NCBI RefSeq assembly: GCF_022808855.1
Contig: NZ_JAKZLF010000029.1
Location: 1-64,000 of the forward strand
Source of the DNA: Anaeromyxobacter soli
GTDB taxonomy: Bacteria > Myxococcota > Myxococcia > Myxococcales > Anaeromyxobacteraceae
Reading direction: 5' to 3'
DNA length: 64,000 bases
The position numbers and the translations under genes are program-made. The notes beneath the pieces are model-generated. The model was not told the origin of the DNA, did not search any database, and was given only the letters and a program-made list of their open reading frames with translations. Positions 17,402 to 26,141 of this stretch are shown in pieces; position 1 is the first letter of the stretch; every line of letters starts with the position of its first letter.

Positions 17402-19147
17402 ATGCCCATCGCCCCCGCGGCGGCCCTCGCGGCCGCGCTCCTCTCCGCAACCGCCCAGGACCTCGTCACCACCGCCGAGCGCACCGCCTTCGAGCGCACC
17501 GGCCGCTACGACGAGGCGGTCCGGCTGTGCCGCGACTACGCGCGCGCCTTCCCGCGGCGCGCCCGCTGCGTGGGCTTCGGCGTGACGCCGGAGCGGCGCG
17601 AGCTCGTGGCGCTCGTCGCGAGCGCCGACGGCGTCCTCACCCCCTACGCGGCTCGCGCCCGGCGGCGCCCGGTGGTCCTGTTCCAGGGCGCCATCCACGC
17701 GGGCGAGCTCGACGGCAAGGACGCGGGCTTCATCCTGCTCCGCGAGCTGCTCCGGAAGGGCGGCGGGCCGCTCGCGGGCGTCACCGCGGTGTTCGTGCCG
17801 GTCTTCAACGTCGACGGGCACGAGCGGTTCGGGCCGCTGCAGCGGCCGAACCAGCGCGGGCCGCTCGAGGCGGGCTGGCGCGTGACCGCGGCGAACCTGA
17901 ACCTGAACCGCGACTACCTGAAGGCGGACGCGCCCGAGACGCGCGCCATGCTCGCGCTCCTGCGCAAGTGGGATCCCATCGTCTACGCGGACCTGCACGT
18001 CACCGACGGCGCGCAGTTCCAGCACGACCTCGCCGTGATGGTCGAGCCGCGCTTCGGCTACGCCGCGGCGCTCCGTCCCGAGGGCGCTGCGCTCTCCGAG
18101 GCGCTCCTCGCGCGGCTCACCGCCGGCGGCCACCTCCCGGTGGACTTCTACCCCTCCTTCCGCGAGGACGGCGATCCGGCGAGCGGGTTCGCGCAGGGCG
18201 TGCCGCCGCCGCACTTCGGCCACGGCTACTGGGCGGCGCAGGACCGCATCGGCATCCTCCTCGAGGCGCACTCGTGGCGTCCCTACGGCGAGCGCGTGAA
18301 GGGGGCGGTCGACTTCCTCCGCGCGCTCCTCGAGCTCGCCGCCGAGCGCGGCGCCCGCTGGCGCGCCGCCGCCGAGCGCGCGGATCGCGAGGCGCCGTCG
18401 CTCGCCGGGCGCGAGGTCGCGCTCGCCTTCGAGCCCACCGGCGAGCCGACGCCCCTCGCCTTCCGGGGCTACGCCTACGTCCGCGAGCCCTCCGTCGTCA
18501 CCGGCGCGCCCGTGACCCGCTACGACGAGTCGCGCCCGGAGGTCTGGAACCTGCCATACCTCGCTGCGCTCCGTCCGGCCGCGAGCGCCGTCCTCCCCAG
18601 GGGCGGCTGGGTTGTGCCGGCCGGCTTCGCTGAGCCGGTCGCGGCGAAGCTCGCGGTCCACGGGGTGCGCTTCGAGCGCCTCGGCGGCGCGCGCCCGCCG
18701 CGCGAGGTGGAGGTCTTCCGCGCCACGGAGGCGAAGTTCCGCGCCGAGCCGTTCGAGGGGCGCCAGCAGCTCTCGGTGAAGGGCGCGTGGGCCCGCGAGC
18801 AGCGGTCGATCGGGGCGGGCGCGCTGTTCGTGCCCGTCGCCCAGCCGCGCGCGCTCGTCGCGGCGCACCTCCTCGAGCCGGCCGCGCCCGACGCGCTCCT
18901 CGCCTGGGGGACCTTCAACGCCGCCTTCGAGCGCAAGGAGTACATCGAGGACTACGTGCTCGAGCCGTTCGCCCGCCAGCTGCTCGCGGAGGACGCGGCG
19001 GTCCGCGCGGAGTGGGAGCAGCGGCTCGCGGATCCGACGTTCGCGGCGGACCGGCGGGCGCGGAGCGAGTTCTTCTTCCGCCGCCACCCGGCCTGGGACG
19101 AGACGTACCGGCGCTATCCGGTGGTGCGGGTGGACGCGCGGCCTTGA
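17402..19147 (+). CDS. M14 family zinc carboxypeptidase, exported
   Basis: The 581-residue protein opens with a signal peptide (MPIAPAAALAAALLSATAQD). The M14 zinc ligands are His99 and Glu102 in HAGELDGK and a His at about 199 in YADLHVTDG; the likely catalytic Glu is in GILLEAHSW at about 287. LNLNRDYLKADAPETRAM between them fits the substrate-binding Asn-Arg region. The C-terminal half has no recognised domain. It is likely a periplasmic or secreted carboxypeptidase. TATGAT at 17388-17393 ends 8 bases before the ATG, so it may also have its own start point. Confidence 0.88.
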   Translation: MPIAPAAALAAALLSATAQDLVTTAERTAFERTGRYDEAVRLCRDYARAFPRRARCVGFGVTPERRELVALVASADGVLTPYAARARRRPVVLFQGAIHAGELDGKDAGFILLRELLRKGGGPLAGVTAVFVPVFNVDGHERFGPLQRPNQRGPLEAGWRVTAANLNLNRDYLKADAPETRAMLALLRKWDPIVYADLHVTDGAQFQHDLAVMVEPRFGYAAALRPEGAALSEALLARLTAGGHLPVDFYPSFREDGDPASGFAQGVPPPHFGHGYWAAQDRIGILLEAHSWRPYGERVKGAVDFLRALLELAAERGARWRAAAERADREAPSLAGREVALAFEPTGEPTPLAFRGYAYVREPSVVTGAPVTRYDESRPEVWNLPYLAALRPAASAVLPRGGWVVPAGFAEPVAAKLAVHGVRFERLGGARPPREVEVFRATEAKFRAEPFEGRQQLSVKGAWAREQRSIGAGALFVPVAQPRALVAAHLLEPAAPDALLAWGTFNAAFERKEYIEDYVLEPFARQLLAEDAAVRAEWEQRLADPTFAADRRARSEFFFRRHPAWDETYRRYPVVRVDARP

Positions 19148-19378
19148 GGAGCTGAGGCGGCTCCGGCGCGCCGCGGAACCGCATGATGTGGAGCGCGCAG
19201 CGCGATGTCGTCCCGCCCCGGCGGGCTGTCGGGAGAACCCGACGCCGGAGCGCGCAAGCCCGCGAGAGGAGGCGCGGCGATCCTGGCAGCGGTCGTGCAG
19301 TAGGGAGCGAGCACGGCGGACGCGACGCGGTGGTGCTCGCCGGAACCTTCCAGACCGCAGCGAACCAGGAGAACCGTC

Positions 19379-19684
19379 ATGCAGAGCAAGACCCCCTCCC
19401 TCATCGGCGCCGGACTCGGCCTCGCCCTCTTCCTCGCCGTCGCGCTCCTCCCCTCGATGCTGTACGGCGGCTACGCGGGCGTGCTCCTCGCCGGCGGCAT
19501 CTTCGGCACGCCGCTCGAGCCGACGTTCCTCGTGCGCGCGCTCATCGTCTTCGGGATCGTGCTCGGCGTGGCCGGCGTGGGCGCGCTGTTCGCGGTGATG
19601 GGCGCCGCCGCGGGCGCCGGCGTGGGCGCGCTGACCGGCCTCGCCGTCCGGAAGCCGGCCGCCCAGGAGGCGTCGCCCGAGTAG
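19379..19684 (+). CDS. small three-helix membrane protein
   Basis: This 101-residue hydrophobic protein begins MQSKTPSLIGAGLGLALFL and has about three membrane segments (about 8-24, 28-48 and 52-88). The Gly/Ala-rich third segment could be two helices. CAGGAGAACCGTC gives a good Shine-Dalgarno 7 bases before the ATG. The 230 bases upstream hold no gene. A terminator follows at 19714. I recognise no family. Confidence 0.65.
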   Translation: MQSKTPSLIGAGLGLALFLAVALLPSMLYGGYAGVLLAGGIFGTPLEPTFLVRALIVFGIVLGVAGVGALFAVMGAAAGAGVGALTGLAVRKPAAQEASPE

Positions 19685-19713
19685 CTGCGCCGCCGATGTG
19701 CCGCTCGACCCGT

Positions 19714-19749
19714 CGCGGGCCCGGGGACCTCTCCGGGCTCGCGGCTTTT
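19714..19749 (+). terminator. intrinsic terminator upstream of the cytochrome module
   Basis: CGCGGGCCCGG and CCGGGCTCGCG form an 11-bp stem with one G-U pair and an 8-base loop, followed by GCTTTT. It isolates the cytochrome promoter region from the gene before it. Confidence 0.7.
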
Positions 19750-19793
19750 CTCGCGGCGGTGTGCGCGAACGCGCAGCCTTTCCCGTTCGGGCC

Positions 19794-19841
19794 GATTGCG
19801 CGCAAGCTTTGCGACCTCCCGGCGATTGATGTCGCGCAAAC
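19794..19841 (+). promoter_or_regulatory. candidate activator sites upstream of the cytochrome gene
   Basis: Two 14-base direct repeats match at 11 of 14 positions: GATTGCGCGCAAGC (19794-19807) and GATGTCGCGCAAAC (19828-19841), 34 bases apart. The first contains the perfect palindrome TTGCGCGCAA, and TTTGCGAC (19808-19815) adds another half-site. They lie about 75-115 bases upstream of the predicted sigma-54 start, where NtrC-type activators usually bind. Confidence 0.4.
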
Positions 19842-19886
19842 CCTCGTGATTTCCGGAACATAACCTCAGAATCTGTTTGGGTGCAG

Positions 19887-19902
19887 GGGCATGTCCGTTG
19901 CA
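19887..19902 (+). promoter_or_regulatory. candidate sigma-54 promoter
   Basis: GGGCATG-TCCG-TTGCA closely matches the sigma-54 consensus TGGCACG-N4-TTGCA, with GG (19888-19889) and GC (19900-19901) separated by the required 10 bases. Transcription would start near 19913, only about 7 bases before the ATG at 19920. The site also lies inside a GGGTGCA/TGCACCC inverted repeat (19879-19905). Confidence 0.45.
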
Positions 19903-19919
19903 CCCGCGACCCACCGCCT

Positions 19920-21632
19920 ATGCGAGCCATTCTCCTCTCCTTCGCGCTCCTCCTCGCCTCGACCGCTCGGGCGGAAGAGCCGAAGCTGCCCCAGGGCAGC
20001 GACACCTGTCTCCAGTGCCACTCCCCCGGCGGCGACGGCCCCACCGTCCACCCGGACCTCTTCGCCAAGTCCGTCCACGCCCAGAACGGCGTCGGCTGCA
20101 CGGACTGCCACGCGGGCTACACGGAAGAGCACGCGATGGGCGGCACCCTCCCGCCCCTGTCCGACGCGGAGCAGAAGTTCGTCTCCCGGCTGGAGAAGGC
20201 CGCCTGGGCCGACGGCGAGAAGAAGGTGAAGGTCACCTCCCCGCGCGCCTACCTCGCCTGCCAGAACTGCCACACCGAGCAGACCGACGCGTTCGCCGCC
20301 TCGGTCCACTCGAAGTGGCAGCGTGAGGACGCGAAGGTCGCGGGTCCCACCTGCGCCTCCTGCCACGGCTCGCTCCACTCCGTGAAGGCGCTGGCGTTCT
20401 ACGAGCCGAAGTCCGGCGCCCGCCAGCCGGTGCCCGAGGATCGCCGCGCGATGGCGAAGCGCTGCGAGGCCTGCCACGGCAACGAGGAGTTCGCCAAGGA
20501 GGCCGGCCTCAACCCCGAGGCGGCGGTCACCTACCACGACTCCATCCACGGCCGCCTCGTCCGCGTCGGCAACACCTTCGCGCCGGTGTGCGTGAGCTGC
20601 CACGCGGCGCCCGCGAACCGGGGCGGCACCCACGCGATCGTGGCGAAGACGGACCCGAACTCGATCGTGAACGTGAAGAACCGCAAGGACGCCTGCGCGC
20701 GCTGCCACGCCGGCGCCACGGACAGCTTCGCGTCGCTCATCGCCCACAAGACGCCGCAGGAGACGTCCGGGCACCCCGTCCCGCACATCATCCACATCGC
20801 GTTCTCGTACCTCACCACGCTCACGCTGCTGTTCTTCGCGTTCCACGTGCTCGTCGACTTCGTCTACGAGCTGCGCCAGCGCATGCGGGCGAAGGGTGGC
20901 CACGGCCCCTCCGTCGACGCGGTGCGGAGCGTCATCCGGTTCGACATCCACCAGCGCATCCAGCACTGGCTCATGCTCTCCGGCGTCATCCTGCTCGGCA
21001 TCACCGGCTGGCCGCTCCGCGGCGCCGGGACGTTCGGCAACGCGCCCATCATCGGGGGCAGGGACGCGGCGCCCTACTCCGAGGCGTTCATGAAGATCTT
21101 CGGCGGCGCGGAGGGCGCGGCGATGTGGCACCGCGTCGGCGCCGTCCTCATCATCGCCTCGTCGATCTACCACCTCTTCTACCTGACGTTCCTCGCGGCC
21201 CAGAAGCGGCTCCCGCTCTCGATGCTGCCCGGGCCGAAGGACGCCGTCGACATGCGGGACAACATCCTCTTCATGCTCGGCGTGAAGAAGGAGCGGCCCA
21301 GGTTCGACCGGTACATGTACCTGGAGAAGTTCGACTACTGGGCCGTGTTCTGGGGCATCGTGATGATGGTGGGCACCGGGTTCATCTTCTGGTTCCCGGC
21401 CTTCTTCGCGGCGTGGGCGCCGAGCTGGCTCATCTCCTCCGCCCTCATCATCCACGGCGAGGAGGCGACGCTCGCGATCCTCTTCCTCTTCGTGGTGCAC
21501 TTCTACAACGTGCACCTGAAGCCCTCGATCTTCCCGATGAACTGGGCCTGGCTGAACGGCCGGATCAGCGTCGAGATGATGAAGCACGAGCATCCGCTGG
21601 AGTACGACCGGATGAGCGACGAGCAGAAGTAA
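19920..21632 (+). CDS. seven-haem c plus cytochrome b inner-membrane quinol oxidoreductase (CbcL-like)
   Basis: The 570-residue fusion starts with a signal peptide (MRAILLSFALLLASTARA). A periplasmic domain to about residue 270 has seven CXXCH haem sites in order: CLQCH, CTDCH, CQNCH, CASCH, CEACH, CVSCH, CARCH. A cytochrome b domain follows with about five helices (near 280-310, 345-365, 400-425, 475-500, 520-545). Several carry His residues able to hold two b haems, for example HQRIQHW, WHRVG with IYHLFY, and VVHFYNVHL. This architecture resembles Geobacter CbcL, which takes electrons from menaquinol to periplasmic cytochromes during metal reduction. It is a single-gene unit between two terminators, behind a candidate sigma-54 promoter. 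Confidence 0.88.
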   Translation: MRAILLSFALLLASTARAEEPKLPQGSDTCLQCHSPGGDGPTVHPDLFAKSVHAQNGVGCTDCHAGYTEEHAMGGTLPPLSDAEQKFVSRLEKAAWADGEKKVKVTSPRAYLACQNCHTEQTDAFAASVHSKWQREDAKVAGPTCASCHGSLHSVKALAFYEPKSGARQPVPEDRRAMAKRCEACHGNEEFAKEAGLNPEAAVTYHDSIHGRLVRVGNTFAPVCVSCHAAPANRGGTHAIVAKTDPNSIVNVKNRKDACARCHAGATDSFASLIAHKTPQETSGHPVPHIIHIAFSYLTTLTLLFFAFHVLVDFVYELRQRMRAKGGHGPSVDAVRSVIRFDIHQRIQHWLMLSGVILLGITGWPLRGAGTFGNAPIIGGRDAAPYSEAFMKIFGGAEGAAMWHRVGAVLIIASSIYHLFYLTFLAAQKRLPLSMLPGPKDAVDMRDNILFMLGVKKERPRFDRYMYLEKFDYWAVFWGIVMMVGTGFIFWFPAFFAAWAPSWLISSALIIHGEEATLAILFLFVVHFYNVHLKPSIFPMNWAWLNGRISVEMMKHEHPLEYDRMSDEQK

Positions 21633-21657
21633 GCCGCCCGCCCAGGGAGCGAGCGTC

Positions 21658-21696
21658 GGGGGGCCGCGCGGGAGACTGCGCGGCCCCCCTCTTTTT
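21658..21696 (+). terminator. strong intrinsic terminator after the CbcL-like gene
   Basis: GGGGGGCCGCGC (21658-21669) and GCGCGGCCCCCC (21678-21689) form a perfect 12-bp stem with an 8-base loop, followed by TCTTTTT. It separates the CbcL-like gene from the cytochrome-kinase-regulator operon. Confidence 0.9.
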
Positions 21697-21736
21697 CCAG
21701 GGCGGCGCGGACGCGCGGACCCGGGACGGGCCGCGC

Positions 21737-21742
21737 TACAAT
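21737..21742 (+). promoter_or_regulatory. -10 box of the 12-haem cytochrome operon
   Basis: TACAAT ends 11 bases before the ATG at 21754. No convincing -35 box or Shine-Dalgarno is visible, so the mRNA would be nearly leaderless. Confidence 0.4.
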
Positions 21743-21753
21743 CGCGCTCCCCC

Positions 21754-22662
21754 ATGAGGCTCTCACGCCCCGCGAAGACGCTGGCCCTCACCCTCGCCGC
21801 GCTCGCCGTGGCCGCCCTCGCCGCGGGCGCGTGGCGCTTCAAGCGCTACGTCGACGAGGATCCGCGCCTCTGCGCGACCTGCCACCAGGCGAGCCCGGAG
21901 TTCGCGCTCTGGATGGCCGGCACGCACAAGAGCGTCGCCTGCCAGCGCTGCCACCACGCGAAGGCCGAGCAGGGCGTCGCCATGCTGGGCGCGTTCCTCC
22001 TCGGGAAGGCGCCGGCGGGGCACGGCGGCGTCGAGATCGGCTCCTGCGCCGAGTGCCACTTCTCGCACGACCCGCGCTGGCCGCAGGTGGGGGGCTCGCG
22101 CGGCCACCGGATCCACTACGAGCAGCACCGCATCGCCTGCGTGCGCTGCCACGCCGCGAGCATGCACGGCTTCGAGCCCATCGCCGCGAAGTGCGCCGAG
22201 TGCCACCCCGGCCACGCCGTCCGCGTGCAGGGCATGGAAGGGATGCACTGCTTCGCGTGCCACGAGTTCCTCGGCGACGCTCCCGGGCTCCGGCCGACGC
22301 GCCGCGACTGCCTCCGCTGCCACACCGCCCAGGGCATCCACGCGCCGGTGAAGGAGCACGGCCCGATGGCGATGGCCTGCTCGAGCTGCCACCGGCCGCA
22401 CGCCCCGCCGGGCGAGACGCTCGTCTCCTGCACGCACTGCCACGACTTCGCCGCGACGCGGCGCGCGGGGCTGCACGCGAACGCCGCCCACGCCCGCTGC
22501 GTGGACTGCCACCCGCCGCACACCTGGTCCGCCGAGCCGGCGAGCTGCCAGCGCTGCCACGCGCACGCCAGCGCGCACGCGAACGGGAAGACCTGCACCG
22601 CCTGCCACGCCTTCGCCGGCGCGCCGCGGCCCCTGCACCCGCAGGAGGAGGGCGGGCCGTGA
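21754..22662 (+). CDS. membrane-anchored dodecahaem cytochrome c
   Basis: The 302-residue protein has an uncleaved-looking N-terminal helix (about 10-27) like NapC/NrfH anchors and then twelve CXXCH sites: CATCH, CQRCH, CAECH, CVRCH, CAECH, CFACH, CLRCH, CSSCH, CTHCH, CVDCH, CQRCH and CTACH. Only the first part looks NapC/NirT-like; the long haem-rich remainder has no partner I recognise. It probably carries electrons through the periplasm from the CbcL-like oxidoreductase. Its stop overlaps the kinase start (GTGA), so cytochrome and kinase synthesis are coupled. Confidence 0.9.
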   Translation: MRLSRPAKTLALTLAALAVAALAAGAWRFKRYVDEDPRLCATCHQASPEFALWMAGTHKSVACQRCHHAKAEQGVAMLGAFLLGKAPAGHGGVEIGSCAECHFSHDPRWPQVGGSRGHRIHYEQHRIACVRCHAASMHGFEPIAAKCAECHPGHAVRVQGMEGMHCFACHEFLGDAPGLRPTRRDCLRCHTAQGIHAPVKEHGPMAMACSSCHRPHAPPGETLVSCTHCHDFAATRRAGLHANAAHARCVDCHPPHTWSAEPASCQRCHAHASAHANGKTCTACHAFAGAPRPLHPQEEGGP

Positions 22663-24164
22663 CCCTCAGGCTCAAGCTCTTCGTCCTCATCGCGGCGGTC
22701 ATCATCTTCGCGATGAGCGGCGTCACCGCGGTCGCGCTCTGGCGCGAGGTGGTCCGCGGCCAGGAGCTCCTCGCGCGCGAGGGCGTCGCCATCGCGTCCA
22801 CGGCCGCCACGGCGGGCGCCCACTGGGTGCGGGCCGATGGCGTGGATCCGGGCGGCGAGGCCGCGCTCCCCGCGGTGCTCGAGCGGGTGGTGGCGAGCGC
22901 ACCGCTCGACCGCGCCTGGATCGTCGACCGCAGGGGCAAGGTCCTCGCCTGCGTCACGCGCACGGAGGAGCCCTGCCCCGAGGGCGTTCCGCCCAGCGAG
23001 TTCCAGGTCGCGGAGGCGCCGCTGCAGGCGCTCGGGCGGCTCCTGCGACCGGAGGGGATCGTGGCCTCCGCGCCCATCCTGCGAGGCGGCGCGGTGGTGG
23101 GGGCGGTGCGGGTCGACTTCACCCACGAGGAGGTGATCGGCAACGCCCGCAACCTGGCGTGGGGGGCGAGCATCGTCGCCGCCTTCTGGATCTTCGTCGG
23201 GCAGCTGCTCGCCGCGATCTTCCTCCGCCGCGTGACCCAGCCGCTCGTGCGGCTGTCCGAGGCGGCCGAGTCGCTCGTCGAGGAGCGCGGCGTGCGCCTC
23301 GAGGAGCCTGAGGAGCGCGAGCTCGCCGATCTCGTGCGCGCGTTCAACGACATGTCCCGGCGGCTCGACGACCGCCGCGCCGAGAACCAGCGGCTCATCG
23401 CCGAGCTCGAGGAGCGCGTCGCCCAGAAGACCCGCGAGGTGCTGCGCGCGGACCGCCTCGCGACGCTCGGCGGGATCGCCGCGGGCTTCGCCCACGAGAT
23501 CGGGAACTCCCTGAACGTCATCCGCGGCTACGCGTCGGTGGCGGCCCGCGAGCTCCCGCCGGAGGCGGAGGTGAAGGGCGACGTGGAGGCGATCCGCCGC
23601 GAGGTGACGCGCGCGGCCGTGCTCATCGAGCGCTTCCTCGTGTTCGCGCGCGCCCGCACGGTCCACCCCATCGCCCAGCCGGTCGAGCCGATCCTGCGCG
23701 AGGCGGTGGAGGTGGTCGGCCCCGCGGCCGCGCAGGCGCGGGTCGAGCGCCTGGTCGAGATCGCGCCGGACCTCCCGGACGTGGTGGCCGACGGGGAGCT
23801 GCTCCGCCAGGCGTTCCTGAACCTCTGCGTGAACGCCGTGCAGGCGATGCAGGAGCGCGGGGGCGGCACGCTCGTGGCCCGCGCCCGCCGCGAGGGCGAG
23901 GCCGTGGTGGTCGAGGTGGCGGACAGCGGCCCCGGCCTCGAGCGCGACGTCTCGGCGCACGTGTTCGACCCGTTCTTCACCACCAAGGCGAACGGGACCG
24001 GCCTCGGCCTCGCCATCGTGCGCCAGGCGGCGGAGGCGCACGGCGGGACCGTCGAGGTCGAGAGCGCGCCCGGGCGCGGGGCGACCTTCCGCATCCGCCT
24101 CCCCGCCGCGCCGTCCGAGGCGGCCGTCGCTCTCGCAGGGGACGCCGTGAGAGGAGCGCCGTGA
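22659..24164 (+). CDS. membrane sensor histidine kinase
   Basis: The 501-residue kinase has two membrane segments (about 5-27 and 165-187) enclosing a periplasmic sensor domain, then a HAMP-like linker and coiled coil (about 190-265). The phospho-acceptor box FAHEIGNSLN holds His near 279. The ATPase domain shows the N box (FLNLCVNAVQAM), DSGPGL and GTGLGLAIV. The sensor domain has two cysteines, Cys98 and Cys106, that could respond to redox. It starts at a GTG with Shine-Dalgarno GGAGGAG, overlaps the cytochrome gene by 4 bases and overlaps the regulator gene by 4. It likely phosphorylates that regulator. Confidence 0.92.
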   Translation: MTLRLKLFVLIAAVIIFAMSGVTAVALWREVVRGQELLAREGVAIASTAATAGAHWVRADGVDPGGEAALPAVLERVVASAPLDRAWIVDRRGKVLACVTRTEEPCPEGVPPSEFQVAEAPLQALGRLLRPEGIVASAPILRGGAVVGAVRVDFTHEEVIGNARNLAWGASIVAAFWIFVGQLLAAIFLRRVTQPLVRLSEAAESLVEERGVRLEEPEERELADLVRAFNDMSRRLDDRRAENQRLIAELEERVAQKTREVLRADRLATLGGIAAGFAHEIGNSLNVIRGYASVAARELPPEAEVKGDVEAIRREVTRAAVLIERFLVFARARTVHPIAQPVEPILREAVEVVGPAAAQARVERLVEIAPDLPDVVADGELLRQAFLNLCVNAVQAMQERGGGTLVARARREGEAVVVEVADSGPGLERDVSAHVFDPFFTTKANGTGLGLAIVRQAAEAHGGTVEVESAPGRGATFRIRLPAAPSEAAVALAGDAVRGAP

Positions 24165-25534
24165 GCAAACCGAACCTCATGGTCATCGACGACCTCGACT
24201 CGGCGCGCCAGATGATGAAGCGCACGCTCGGGCGGTCCTACGCCGTGTACGACTTCCCCTCCGTCGCCGAGGCGCTCCCCGCGGTGGAGCGGGCCGAGTT
24301 CGACGCGATCGTGACGGACCTGCGCATGCCGGGGCTCGACGGCATCGAGGGGATGCGCCGCTTCAAGGCGAAGGTGCCGGAGATCCCGGTCATCCTCGTC
24401 ACGGCGTTCGCCACGGTGGAGACCGCGGTCGAGGCGATGAAGGCGGGCGCGTTCGACTACCTCAAGAAGCCGTTCGAGCCGGAGGAGCTCGAGCTCGTCG
24501 TCGCCCGCGCCGTGGAGCACGCCCGCATAAAGCGGGAGAACGCGCGGCTCCGGAGCGCCCTCGCCGGCGAGTTCGGCGTGCACGGGATCATCGGGAAGTC
24601 GCAGCCGATGAAGGCGCTCGTCGGGATGCTCGAGCGGATCGCCCCCTCCGACGTGCCGATCCTGGTCGAGGGCGAGTCCGGCACCGGCAAGGACCTCCTC
24701 GCCCGCGCGGCGCACGCCATGAGCCGGCGCGCAAGCGGGCCCTACGTGGCGCTCAACATGAGCGCCATCCCCGAGAACCTCGCCGAGGCGGAGCTGTTCG
24801 GGCACGAGAAGGGCGCCTTCACCGGCGCCGAGCAGGCGCGGGCCGGGTTCTTCGCCGAGGCGGAGGGCGGCACGCTCTTCCTCGACGAGATCGGCCTCCT
24901 CCCGCCGGCGCTGCAGCCGAAGCTCCTGCGCGTGCTCCAGGACGGCGAGTACATCCCGGTGGGCAGCCGCAAGCCGCGCAAGGCGAACGTGCGGGTGATC
25001 GCGGCGACGAACGAGGACCTCGCCCGGGCCGTGAAGGAGGGGAAGTTCCGCGAGGACCTCTGGTTCCGGCTGCGCGTCGTCCCGCTCCGGCTCCCGCCCC
25101 TGCGCGAGCGGCGCGAGGACATCCCGCTCCTCGTCGAGCACTTCGTCGAGAAGCACGCCCTGCGCCTCGGCCGGCCGCCCCTCGCGCCGGACGGCGAGGC
25201 GATGCGCGCGCTCCTCGACCACCCCTGGCCCGGCAACATCCGCGAGCTCGAGCACGCGATCGAGCGCGGGCTCCTGCTGGCGCGCGGAGACGCGATCACC
25301 CTCGCGGACCTCCCGCCCGAGCTCACCCCGCCCGCAGGCGACGCGGCGGCGGGCGGGGCGGAGGGGCGCTACCGGCGCGCGCGCGACGCGTGGGAGCGGA
25401 AGTTCCTCGAGGACCTCCTGCGCGAGGCGGGCGGCAACGTCGCGAAGGCGGCCGAGTCGGCCGGCCTGCACCGCTCCACGCTCTACGAGAAGCTCCAGCG
25501 CTACGGGCTCGTGGAGAAGGACACGAAGGCGTGA
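24161..25534 (+). CDS. NtrC-family sigma-54-dependent response regulator
   Basis: This 457-residue activator has a receiver domain with the phosphorylated Asp53 (VTDLRMPGLDG) and acidic pocket IDD at 9-11. Next is an AAA+ domain with Walker A GESGTGKD at about 170, the sigma-54 contact loop GAFTGA at about 218 and Walker B GGTLFLDEIG at about 235. A Fis-type helix-turn-helix ends the protein (VAKAAESAGLHRSTLYEKL). All activator motifs are intact. It starts at a GTG overlapping the kinase gene. Its likely target includes the candidate sigma-54 promoter at 19887, inferred from proximity. Confidence 0.95.
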   Translation: MSKPNLMVIDDLDSARQMMKRTLGRSYAVYDFPSVAEALPAVERAEFDAIVTDLRMPGLDGIEGMRRFKAKVPEIPVILVTAFATVETAVEAMKAGAFDYLKKPFEPEELELVVARAVEHARIKRENARLRSALAGEFGVHGIIGKSQPMKALVGMLERIAPSDVPILVEGESGTGKDLLARAAHAMSRRASGPYVALNMSAIPENLAEAELFGHEKGAFTGAEQARAGFFAEAEGGTLFLDEIGLLPPALQPKLLRVLQDGEYIPVGSRKPRKANVRVIAATNEDLARAVKEGKFREDLWFRLRVVPLRLPPLRERREDIPLLVEHFVEKHALRLGRPPLAPDGEAMRALLDHPWPGNIRELEHAIERGLLLARGDAITLADLPPELTPPAGDAAAGGAEGRYRRARDAWERKFLEDLLREAGGNVAKAAESAGLHRSTLYEKLQRYGLVEKDTKA

Positions 25535-26136
25535 GCCGGGGCCGCGGCCTCGCCGGCCGCTCGTCGCGTCCGCGCGCGCCACGGGCCGCGACGCTCCGGG
25601 CCGCGTCGCTCGACGACGCGACCGCCGTCGCGCGGGTCATGCGCTCGGCCGTCCGCGGGCGCGGCGCCGCCGCCTACTCCGACGCCGAGCTCCGCGCCTG
25701 GGCGTCGCTGCCGGCGCTGTACCACCGCTGGGCCATGGCGGCCGGCGGCGAGCGCTACGTCGTGGCGGAGCGGGACGGCCTCGTCGTGGGGTACGCGGCG
25801 CGGCGCGGCACGGAGCTCACCGCCGTCTTCGTCCTGCCCCGCGCCGCCGGCCGCGGCCTGGGGAGCGCGCTCGTCCGGCACGCCGCGCGCGCCGCTCGCC
25901 GCGCGGGCGCGACGCGGCTGCGCGTCCTGGCCGCGCTCGGCGCCGTCCCGTTCTACGAGCGCCTCGGCTTCGCGCGCCGCAGGGACCTCCGCGTCCCCCT
26001 CCCCGGCGGCGCCTCGCTCGCCGCGATCCGCATGGAGAAGCGGCTCGACAGTCCGGACGGCCGCGCCGGGAAGCGCGAGCCGAAGCCAGGGAAACGTCCT
26101 TCGGATCGAACGCGGGTGCGCCCGCGCGGGAGGTGA
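25531..26136 (+). CDS. GNAT family N-acetyltransferase
   Basis: The GNAT fold is recognisable from VVGYAARRGTELTAVFVLPRAAG, where the acetyl-CoA loop R-G-L-G-S-A follows, and from the C-terminal VPFYERLGFARR. The start is a GTG that overlaps the regulator stop by 4 bases (GTGA), giving 201 residues with a basic Arg-rich first 25. The acceptor is unknown. It continues the chain of 4-base overlaps from the cytochrome operon, so it is probably co-transcribed, though a link to respiration is not evident. Confidence 0.82.
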   Translation: MSRGRGLAGRSSRPRAPRAATLRAASLDDATAVARVMRSAVRGRGAAAYSDAELRAWASLPALYHRWAMAAGGERYVVAERDGLVVGYAARRGTELTAVFVLPRAAGRGLGSALVRHAARAARRAGATRLRVLAALGAVPFYERLGFARRRDLRVPLPGGASLAAIRMEKRLDSPDGRAGKREPKPGKRPSDRTRVRPRGR

Positions 26137-26141
26137 ACGGA

